In this document: one piece after another, positions 12,301 to 23,800 of the stretch
How the letters are laid out: the number at the start of each line of letters is the position of its first letter
How positions within the stretch are numbered: the first letter of the stretch is position 1
The notes under the pieces: generated by a model
The model's input: only the letters and a program-made list of their open reading frames with translations
Told to the model about the DNA's origin: nothing
The model's database searches: none
Source of the DNA: Bolinopsis microptera
Lineage: Eukaryota; Ctenophora; Tentaculata; Lobata; Bolinopsidae
NCBI RefSeq assembly: GCF_026151205.1
Contig: NC_087073.1
Location: 22,419,779 to 22,483,778 of the forward strand
Direction of reading: 5' to 3'
DNA: 64,000 nucleotides
Position numbers and translations under genes: made by a program

Positions 12301-15300
12301 TGAGTAAAAACTGTAAAATTTCGGTCCTGGAAATTTCATCTTCAAAAACTGAAAATGGGACAGAGATTTGGAATATATGATTTTACAATTTTATACAGGA
12401 TTTTGACTTCAAGTACCCCAATTTGGTTTCATACCATCATCAATTAACTGACTAATTGGTTTGTGGGCAAAAATGTCATCTAATCTGTCAAATTTGTGTT
12501 CAGAAAATTTCATATTTGAAAATGGGACAGACTTTTGAAAATACAACTTTTCGTAATCTTAAGCTTTCTGCTGTGGGCTTCCTCCGACCGATATCAAACT
12601 TCCAGCACCTCAATCGTGTCATATGCCATCTATAGTTGACTTACTAATTGGTTGCAGGTGAGAAATTCAGTAAAAACTGTAAAATTTCGGTCCTGGAAAT
12701 TTCACCTTCAAAAACTGAAAATGGGACAGAGATTTGGAATATATGATTTTACAATTTTATACGGGATTTTGACTTCCAGTACCCCAATTTGGTTTCATAC
12801 CATCATCAATTAACTGACTAATTGGTTTGTGGGCAAAAATGTCATCTAATCTGTCAAATTTGTGTTCAGAAAATTTCATATTTGAAAATGGGACAGACTT
12901 TTGAAAATACAACTTTTCGTTTTCTTAAGCTTTCTGCTGTGGGCTTCCTCCGACCGATATCAAACTTCCAGCACCTCAATCGTGTCATATGCCATCTATA
13001 GTTGACTTACTAATTGGTTGCAGGTGAGAAATTCAGTAAAAACTGTAAAATTTCGGTCCTGGAAATTTCATCTTCAAAAACTGAAAATGGGACAGAGATT
13101 TGGAATATATGATTTTACAATTTTATTCGGGATTTTGACTTCCAGTACCCCAATTTGGCTTCATGCCATCATCAATTAACTGACTAATTGGTTTGTGGGC
13201 AAAAATTTAATCTAATCTGTCAAATTTGTGTTCAGAAAATTTCATATTTAAAAATGGGACAGACTTTTGAAAATACAACTTTTCGTTTTCTTAAGCTTTC
13301 TGCTGTGGGCTTCCTCCGACCGATATCAAACTTCCAGCATCTTAATCGTGTCATATTCCATCTATAGTTGACTTACTAATTGGTTGCAGGTGAGAAATTG
13401 AGTAAAAACTGTAAAATTTCGGTCCTGGAAATTTCATCTTCAAAAACTGAAAATGGGACAGAGATTTGGAATATATGATTTTACAATTTTATACAGGATT
13501 TTGACTTCAAGTACCCCAATTTGGTTTCATACCATCATCAATTAACTGACTAATTGGTTTGTGGGCAAAAATGTCATCTAATCTGTCAAATTTGTGTTCA
13601 GAAAATTTCATATTTGAAAATGGGACAGACTTTTGAAAATACAACTTTTCGTAATCTTAAGCTTTCTGCTGTGGGCTTCCTCCGACCGATATCAAACTTC
13701 CAGCACCTCAATCGTGTCATATGCCATCTATAGTTGACTTACTAATTGGTTGCAGGTGAGAAATTCAGTAAAAACTGTAAAATTTCGGTCCTGGAAATTT
13801 CATCTTCAAAAACTGAAAATGGGACAGAGATTTGGAATATATGATTTTACAATTTTATTCGGGATTTTTACTTCCAGTACCCCAATTTGGCTTCATGCCA
13901 TCATCAATTAACTGACTAATTGGTTTGTGGGCAAAAATTTAATCTAATCTGTCAAATTTGTGTTCAGAAAATTTCATATTTAAAAATGGGACAGACTTTT
14001 GAAAATACAACTTTTCGTTTTCTTAAGCTTTCTGCTGTGGGCTTCCTCCGACCGATATCAAATTTCCAGCATCTTAATCGTGTCATATTCCATCTATAGT
14101 TGACTTACTAATTGGTTGCAGGTGAGAAATTGAGTAAAAACTGTAAAATTTCGGTCCTGGTAATTTCATCTTCAAAAACTGAAAATGGGACAGAGATTTG
14201 GAATATATGATTTTACAATTTTATACAGGATTTTGACTTCAAGTACCCCAACTGACTAATTGGTTTGTGGGCAAAAATGTCATCTAATCTGTCAAATTTG
14301 TGTTCAGAAAATTTCATATTTGAAAATGGGACAGACTTTTGAAAATACAACTTTTCGTAATCTTAAGCTTTCTGCTGTGGGCTTCCTCCGACCGATATCA
14401 AACTTCCAGCACCTCAATCGTGTCATATGCCATCTATAGTTGACTTACTAATTGGTTGCAGGTGAGAAATTCAGTAAAAACTGTAAAATTTCGGTCCTGG
14501 AAATTTCACCTTCAAAAACTGAAAATGGGACAGAGATTTGGAATATATGATTTTAAAATTTTATACGGGATTTTGACTTCCAGTACCCCAATTTGGTTTC
14601 ATACCATCATCAATTAACTGAATAATTGGTTTGTGGGCAAAAATGTCATCTAATCTGTCAAATTTGTGTTCAGAAAATTTCATATTTGAAAATGGGACAG
14701 ACTTTTGAAAATACAACTTTTCGTTTTCTTAAGCTTTCTGCTGTGGGCTTCCTCCGACCGATATCAAACTTCCAGCACCTCAATCGTGTCATATGCCATC
14801 TATAGTTGACTTACTAATTGGTTGCAGGTAAGAAATTCAGTAAAAACTGTAATATTTCGGTCCTGGAAATTTCTTCTTCAAAAACTGAAAATGGGACAGA
14901 GATTTGGAATATATGATTTTACAATTTTATTCGGGATTTTGACTTCCAGTACCCCAATTTGGTTTCATAACATCATCAATTAACTGACTAATTGGTTTGT
15001 GGGCAAAAATGTCATCTAATCTGTCAAATTTGTGTTCAGAAAATTTCATATTTGAAAATGGGACAGACTTTTGAAAATACAACTTTTCGTAATCTTAAGC
15101 TTTCTGCTGTGGGCTTCCTCCGACCGATATCAAACTTCCAGCACCTCAATCGTGTCATATGCCATCTATAGTTGACTTACTAATTGGTTGCAGGTGAGAA
15201 ATTCAGTAAAAACTGTAAAATTTCGGTCCTGGAAATTTCACCTTCAAAAACTGAAAATGGGACAGAGATTTGGAATATATGATTTTACAATTTTATACGG

Positions 15301-18300
15301 GATTTTGACTTCCAGTACCCCAATTTGGTTTCATACCATCATCAATTAACTGAATAATTGGTTTGTGGGCAAAAATGTCATCTAATCTGTCAAATTTGTG
15401 TTCAGAAAATTTCATATTTGAAAATGGGACAGACTTTTGAAAATACAACTTTTCGTTTTCTTAAGCTTTCTGCTGTGGGCTTCCTCCGACCGATATCAAA
15501 CTTCCAGCACCTCAATCGTGTCATATGCCATCTATAGTTGACTTACTAATTGGTTGCAGGTAAGAAATTCAGTAAAAACTGTAATATTTCGGTCCTGGAA
15601 ATTTCATCTTCAAAAACTGAAAATGGGACAGAGATTTGGAATATATGATTTTACAATTTTATTCGGGATTTTGACTTCCAGTACCCCAATTTGGTTTCAT
15701 AACATCATCAATTAACTGACTAATTGGTTTGTGGGCAAAAATGTCATCTAATCTGTCAAATTTGTGTTAAGAAAATTTCATATTTGAAAATGGGACAGAC
15801 TTTTGAAAATACAACTTTTCGTTTTCTTAAGCTTTCTGCTGTGGGCTTCCTCCGACCGATATCAAACTTCCAGCACCTCAATCGTGTCATATGCCATCTA
15901 TAGTTGACTTACTAATTGGTTGCAGGTGAGAAATTCAGTAAAAACTGTAAAATTTCGGTCCTGGAAATTTCACCTTCAAAAACTGAAAATGGGACAGAGA
16001 TTTGGAATATATGATTTTACAATTTTATACGGGATTTTGACTTCCAGTACCCCAATTTGGTTTCATACCATCATCAATTAACTGAATAATTGGTTTGTGG
16101 GCAAAAATGTCATCTAATCTGTCAAATTTGTGTTCAGAAAATGTCATATTTGAAAATGGGACAGACTTTTTAAAATACAACTTTTCGTTTTCTTAAGCTT
16201 TCTGCTGTGGGCTTCCTCCGACCGATATCAAACTTCCAGCACCTCAATCGTGTCATATGCCATCTATAGTTGACTTACTAATTGGTTGCAGGTAAGAAAT
16301 TCAGTAAAAACTGTAAACTTTCGGTCCTGGAAATTTCATCTTCAAAAACTGAAAATGGGACAGAGATTTGGAATATATGATTTTACAATTTTATTCGGGA
16401 TTTTGACTTCCAGTACCCCAATTTGGTTTCATAACATCATCAATTAACTGACTAATTGGTTTGTGGGCAAAAATGTCATGTAATCTGTCAAATTTGTGTT
16501 CAGAAAATTTCATATTTGAAAATGGGACAGACTTTTGAAAATACAACTTTTCGTTTTCTTAAGCTTTCTGCTGTGGGCTTCCTCCGACCGATATCAAACT
16601 TCCAGCACCTCAATCGTGTCATATGCCATCTATAGTTGACTTACTAATTGGTTGCAGGTGAGAAATTCAGTAAAAACTGTAAAATTTCGGTCCTGGAAAT
16701 TTCACCTTCAAAAACTGAAAATGGGACAGAGATTTGGAATATATGATTTTACAATTTTATACGGGATTTTGACTTCCAGTACCCCAATTTGGTTTCATAC
16801 CATCATCAATTAACTGAATAATTGGTTTGTGGGCAAAAATGTCATCTAATCTGTCAAATTTGTGTTCAGAAAATGTCATATTTGAAAATGGGACAGACTT
16901 TTTAAAATACAACTTTTCGTTTTCTTAAGCTTTCTGCTGTGGGCTTCCTCCGACCGATATCAAACTTCCAGCACCTCAATCGTGTCATATGCCATCTATA
17001 GTTGACTTACTAATTGGTTGCAGGTAAGAAATTCAGTAAAAACTGTAAACTTTCGGTCCTGGAAATTTCATCTTCAAAAACTGAAAATGGGACAGAGATT
17101 TGGAATATATGATTTTACAATTTTATTCGGGATTTTGACTTCCAGTACCCCAATTTGGTTTCATAACATCATCAATTAACTGACTAATTGGTTTGTGGGC
17201 AAAAATGTCATGTAATCTGTCAAATTTGTGTTCAGAAAATTTCATATTTGAAAATGGGACAGACTTTTGAAAATACAACTTTTCGTTTTCTTAAGCTTTC
17301 TGCTGTGGGCTTCCTCTGACCGATATCAAACTTCCAGCACCTCAATCGTGTCATATGCCATCTATAGTTGACTTACTAATTGGTTGCAGATGAGAAATTC
17401 AGTAAAAACTGTAAAATTTCGGTCCTGGAAATTTCATCTTCAAAAACTGAAAATGGGACAGAGATTTGGAATATATGATTTTACAATTTTATTCGGGATT
17501 TTGACTTCCAGTACCCCAATTTGGTTTCATAACATCATCAATTAACTGACTAATTGGTTTGTGGGCAAAAATGTCATCTAATCTGTCAAATTTGTGTTCA
17601 GAAAATTTCATATTTGAAAATGGGACAGACTTTTGAAAATACAACTTTTCGTTTTCTTAAGCTTTCTGCTGTGGGCTTCCTCCGACCGATATCAAACTTC
17701 CAGCACCTCAATCGTGTCATATGCCATCTATAGTTGACTTACTAATTGGTTGCAGGTGAGAAATTCAGTAAAAACTGTAAAATTTCGGTCCTGGAAATTT
17801 CACCTTCAAAAACTGAAAATGGGACAGAGATTTGGAATATATGATTTTACAATTTTATACGGGATTTTGACTTCCAGTACCCCAATTTGGTTTCATACCA
17901 TCATCAATTAACTGAATAATTGGTTTGTGGGCAAAAATGTCATCTAATCTGTCAAATTTGTGTTCAGAAAATGTCATATTTGAAAATGGGACAGACTTTT
18001 TAAAATACAACTTTTCGTTTTCTTAAGCTTTCTGCTGTGGGCTTCCTCCGACCGATATCAAACTTCCAGCACCTCAATCGTGTCATATGCCATCTATAGT
18101 TGACTTACTAATTGGTTGCAGGTAAGAAATTCAGTAAAAACTGTAAACTTTCGGTCCTGGAAATTTCATCTTCAAAAACTGAAAATGGGACAGAGATTTG
18201 GAATATATGATTTTACAATTTTATTCGGGATTTTGACTTCCAGTACCCCAATTTGGTTTCATAACATCATCAATTAACTGACTAATTGGTTTGTGGGCAA

Positions 18301-20035
18301 AAATGTCATCTAATCTGTCAAATTTGTGTTCAGAAAATTTCATATTTGAAAATGGGACAGACTTTTGAAAATACAACTTTTCGTTTTCTTAAGCTTTCTG
18401 CTGTGGGCTTCCTCCGACCGATATCAAACTTCCAGCACCTCAATCGTGTCATATGCCATCTATAGTTGACTTACTAATTGGTTGCAGGTGAGAAATTCAG
18501 TAAAAACTGTAAAATTTCGGTCCTGGAAATTTCACCTTCAAAAACTGAAAATGGGACAGAGATTTGGAATATATGATTTTACAATTTTATACGGGATTTT
18601 GACTTCCAGTACCCCAATTTGGTTTCATACCATCATCAATTAACTGAATAATTGGTTTGTGGGCAAAAATGTCATCTAATCTGTCAAATTTGTGTTCAGA
18701 AAATGTCATATTTGAAAATGGGACAGACTTTTTAAAATACAACTTTTCGTTTTCTTAAGCTTTCTGCTGTGGGCTTCCTCCGACCGATATCAAACTTCCA
18801 GCACCTCAATCGTGTCATATGCCATCTATAGTTGACTTACTAATTGGTTGCAGGTAAGAAATTCAGTAAAAACTGTAAACTTTCGGTCCTGGAAATTTCA
18901 TCTTCAAAAACTGAAAATGGGACAGAGATTTGGAATATATGATTTTACAATTTTATTCGGGATTTTGACTTCCAGTACCCCAATTTGGTTTCATAACATC
19001 ATCAATTAACTGACTAATTGGTTTGTGGGCAAAAATGTCATGTAATCTGTCAAATTTGTGTTCAGAAAATTTCATATTTGAAAATGGGACAGACTTTTGA
19101 AAATACAACTTTTCGTTTTCTTAAGCTTTCTGCTGTGGGCTTCCTCTGACCGATATCAAACTTCCAGCACCTCAATCGTGTCATATGCCATCTATAGTTG
19201 ACTTACTAATTGGTTGCAGATGAGAAATTCAGTAAAAACTGTAAAATTTCGGTCCTGGAAATTTCATCTTCAAAAACTGAAAATGGGACAGAGATTTGGA
19301 ATATATGATTTTACAATTTTATACGGGATTTTGACTTCCAGTACCCCAATTTGGTTTCATACCATCATCAATTAACTGACTAATTGGTTTGTGGGCAAAA
19401 ATGTCATCTAATCTGTCAAATTTGTGTTCAGAAAATTTCATATTTAAAAATGGGACAGACATTCGAAAATACAACTTTTCGTTTTCTTAAGCTTTCTGCT
19501 GTGGGCTTCCTCCGACCGATATCAAACTTCCAGCACCTCAATCGTGTCATATGCCATCTATAGTTGACTTACTAATTGGTTGCAGGTGAGAAATTCAGTA
19601 AAAACTGTAAACTTTTGGTCCTGGAAATTTCATCTTCAAAAACTGAAAATGAGGCAAAGATTGGGACAGTATGATTTTGCAGTTTTATTCGGGATTTTGA
19701 CTTCCAGTACCTCAATTTGGTATCATAACATCAGCAATTAACTGATCAATTGGTTTCTTGGCAAAAAGTTCGTCCAATCTGTCAAATTTGTGTTCAGAAA
19801 ATTTCATGTTTGAAAATGGGACAGACATTTGAAAATACAACTTCCAGCACCTCGATCGTGTCATATACCATTTACAGTTTAAACTGACTTATTGGTTACC
19901 GGAGAGAAATTCAATCTAAACTGTGAAATTTCATCTTCAAAATATGAAAATGGGACAGAGAAAAGGACAATACGATTTTTCCATTTTGTCCCCGATTTCG
20001 ATTTCCAGTACCTCAATTTGGTCTCATACGCCTAA
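3340..20035. repeat. 366-bp satellite array, about 45 units
   Basis: Head-to-tail units of 366 bp. The landmark ATGGGACAGAC starts at 3721, 4087, 4453, 4819 and 5185, exactly 366 apart. Each unit is itself two related halves of about 199 and 167 bp. Both begin AAAATGGGACAG and both hold CTTCCAGYACCYCAAT and CTAATTGGTT. Most units are nearly identical. The left edge (3190-3500) and right edge (19640-20035) are clearly diverged. Shared variants recur every 1469, 1098 and 732 bp in different sub-regions, showing higher-order repeats. Minus-strand frames of 60-84 codons inside units are broken or out of step and are not treated as genes. A centromeric, pericentromeric or heterochromatic role is possible but not shown. 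Confidence 0.97.
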
Positions 20036-20650
20036 GATAATATTTAGCTATTCCATTATCTGTAAACTCTAACATTTTTTTGGTGATAACAAAGAAAAAG
20101 TCTGTATTCACCACTTTCGTCACAAAGCCAATATTATGTATTTTGTAAATATCTGAAATTTAATGTCATCACATAGTCAACATATCCAAACCTGTGTCTC
20201 ACTCTCATTGCCTTAAATATATAATATAGTCAAAATATTTGTGGGTCATAGGACTTCACTGAATTTGTGGCGTCATAAAAATTGTATGTATGAAAAAACT
20301 TTCAAATTTCATTCAATCCATTATATAATAGGTATGCAATTATCACGAAGAATTCTTATAAAGATATATTAAATATCAGATATGGTCATATTAACGGTCC
20401 AACTCAAAGAATTTTACCACATTGGTACCGGTTACTTAAAAGTAGAAATTGCCACTTTTAGGAGCATATTTTTTCAATAACTCTGCCTAACAGCAGAAAT
20501 GGCTCTCCTTTAATCTGATGACTTCAGATAACTGTATTTAATACAGTAGTATCCAGATCATATATATTAAACAATAAAATAACTGGTAAGTTTCACAAAT
20601 AACACGAAATTGCGCACTCAGACAGACTACGAGTTCTGGTCGGCTCACTA

Positions 20651-20806
20651 TCACAGCTCTACATCATCTGATACATTCTTAATGTCAGGGTCTATTTTAG
20701 CTCGCTTTGCAGCTGGTTGTGATTCGTCGTCAGGAACCTCTACTACTGCCTCCTCGTTATCAGATACATTTTGTTCTTCTCCATCTTCTCCTTCTTTATC
20801 GTCATC
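20651..20806 (-). CDS. ANP32: ANP32 exon 6 (acidic tail, NLS, stop)
   Basis: The reverse strand has a TTTCAG acceptor at 20807-20812, then DDDKEGEDGEEQNVSDNEEA, and later QPAAKRAKIDPD, ending DDVEL and TGA at 20653-20651. It enters in phase 0, matching exon 5. The acidic run followed by a basic KRAK is typical of ANP32 C-termini. Confidence 0.88.
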   Translation of the reverse strand, partial: DDDKEGEDGEEQNVSDNEEAVVEVPDDESQPAAKRAKIDPDIKNVSDDVEL

Positions 20807-23800
20807 CTGAAATCAGCAATCCCTTTCAGCGCGTAGTTGACAATGTAAGATTAATTAATATGAGACACAGGAATAACCTGAATTAGATTTAAATATGATT
20901 TTACAAAGAGTTGACAAAAGCACATGAATATAAACTTGATAATCGCTTACCTCCTCCTCCTCCTCCTCCTCCTCCTCCTCCTCCTCGCTATCTAAATCAT
21001 CGTCCTCTCCCTCATCTAACTCGAAGTCTTCATCTGAATCAGGCTCTGCAGTACCCTCCCTATTTCATTATTTAGGTTTATTGACCCAACATTCGGATAG
21101 GAGCAAAACAGGCAAAATTGTAAACAAAAATGATCGAGCGCGGGTAAAACTTGCGCGCTAAAATGGCGCGAAAATTAAAAAATCAATTTTGAGTAGACCT
21201 TTTCTAAAGTCACCAGAAGACGTTTCCCTGAAATGTGTATGCGATTTTGTATGCGATTTGCGCGCCGCACGTACGTTAAAATAATTATATTTGTAGAATT
21301 TATGACGGTAACCCTTCAAAAGTCAAAATAAACTGCTCGTATATTTATAGACACTATGATATGAATAACTAAATAACACCTTGAACCCAACTTGGAACCA
21401 CATCCAAGGGCTGCACCGACCCCAGAAAAGCTATAATTCAAGTCAAAAATCTTTACTCGGCCCTGTATGTGATTTGTGTTCCGGGGTAGTGGACAGATGT
21501 TTTAGTGGTTGAATAGCTAGTACCTATCCCAAACCATCATAAAAACCAAGTTTTGTTCTCTCAACCCACTCAGGCCACTCCCAGGGGCCACACATAACCC
21601 AAAATAGCTGAAATCCAGGTCAAATCCCATACATAAAAATCAAGACTAAGAATCTTTACCCCCGTATGCGATTTATGTTCCGGGGTAGGTGGCCCATGTT
21701 TTAGTATAAACCACTCTCAAACCACTCAGGCCACTCCCAGGAGCCACGCCCATCCCAAAATAGCTGAAATCCAGCTGAAATCCCATACAAATTCAGACTG
21801 AGAATCTTTACCCCCGTATGCGATTTATGTTCCGGGGTAGGTGGCCCATGTTTTAGTATAAAAATGGGTACTGCCTATCCCAAACCATCATAAAAACGAA
21901 GTTTCAACCTCTCAAACCACTCAGGCCACTCCCAGGGGCCACGCCCATCACAAAATAGCTGAAATCCTGGTCAAATCCCATACAAATTCAGACTGAGAAT
22001 CTTTACCCCCGTATGCGATTTATGTTCCGGGGTAGGTGGCCCATGTTCTAGTATAAAAATGGGTACAACCTATCCCAAACCATCATAAAAACCAAGTTTC
22101 GACCTCTCAAACCACTCAGGCCACTCCCAGGAGCCACGCCCATCCCAAAATAGCTGAAATCCAGCTGAAATCCTAACAAATTCAGACTGAGAATCTTTAC
22201 CCCCGTATGCGATTTATGTTCCGGGGTAGGTGGCCCATGTTCTAGTATAAAAATGGGTACTGCCTATCCCAAACCATCATAAAAATCAAGTTTCGACCTC
22301 TCAACCCACTCAGGCCACTCCCAGGAGCCACGCCCATCCCAAAATTACTGAAATCCAGCTAAAATCCTGACTTTAAAATCTTTACCCCCGTATGCGATTT
22401 ATGTTCCAGGGTAGGTGGCCCATGTTTTACTATAAAAATGGGTACTACCTATCCCAAACCATCATAAAAACCAAGTTTCGACCTCTCAAACCACTCAGGC
22501 CACTCCCAGGGGCCACGCCCATCACAAAATAGCTGAAATCCTGGTCAAATCCCATACAAATTCAGACTGAGAATCTTTACCCCCGTATGCGATTTATGTT
22601 CCGGGGTAGGTGGCCCATGTTTTAGAATAAAAATGGGTACTACCTATCCCAAACCATCATAAAGACTAAGTTTCGACCTCTCAAACCACTCAGGCCACTC
22701 CCAGGAGCCACGCCCATCCCAAAATAGCTGAAATCCAGCTGAAATCCTAAACAAATTCAGACTGAGAATCTTTACCCCCGTATGCGATTTATGTTCCGGG
22801 GTAGGTGGCTCATGTTCTAGTATAAAAATGGGTACTGCCTATCCCAAACCATCATAAAAATCAAGTTTCGACCTCTCAACCCACTCAGGCCACTCCCAGG
22901 AGCCACGCCCATCCCAAAATTACTGAAATCCAGCTAAAATCCTGACTTTAAAATCTTTACCCCCGTATGCAATTTATGTTCCGGGGTAGGTGGCCCATAT
23001 TTTGGTATAAAAATGGGTACAACCTATCCCAAACCATCATAAAAACCAAGTTTCGACCTCTCAAACCACTCAGGCCACTCCCAGGAGCCACGCCCATCCC
23101 AAAATAGCTGAAATCTAGCTGAAATCCCATACAAATTCAGACTGAGAATCTTTACCCCCGTATGCGATTTATGTTCCGGGGTAGGTGGCCCATGTTTTAG
23201 TATAAAAATGGGTACTACCTATCCCAAACCATCATAAAAACCAAGTTTCGACCTCTCAGACCACTCAGGCCACTTCCAGGGGCCACGCCCATCCCAAAAT
23301 AGCTGAAATCCAGCTGAAATCCTAAACAAATTCAGACTGAGAATCTTTACCCCCGTATGCGATTTATGTTCCGGGGTAGGTGGCCCATGTTTTAGAATAA
23401 AAATGGGTACTACCTATCCCAATGATATGATGGTTTGGGATAGGCAGTACCCATTTTTATACTAAAACATGGGCCACCTACCCCGGAACATAAATCGCAT
23501 ACGGGGGTAAAGATTTTCAATCTTGATTTTACCAGGATTTCAGCTATTTTGGGATGGGCGTGGCCCCTGGGAGTGGCCTGAGTGGGTTGGGAGGTCGAAA
23601 CTTGATTTTTATGATGGTTTGGGATAGGCAGTACCCATTTTATACTAAAACATGGGCCACCTACCCCGGAACATAAATCGCATACGGGGGTAAAGATTCT
23701 CAGTCTGGATTTGTATGGGATTTGACCTGGATTTCAGCTATTTTGGGATGGGCGTGGCCCCTGGGAGTGGCCTGAGTGGTTTGAGAGGTCGAAACTTGGT

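Noticed and set aside
3340-20035. CENP-B box in the 366-bp satellite
   Set aside because: TTTTATTCGGGATTTTG and CTTTTCGTTTTCTTAAG do not fit the YTTCGTTGGAARCGGGA pattern; no centromere claim is made from it.
20610-20810. Plus-strand Ser-rich 66-residue frame
   Set aside because: Antisense of ANP32 exon 6; the acidic codons read as Ser/Thr on the other strand.
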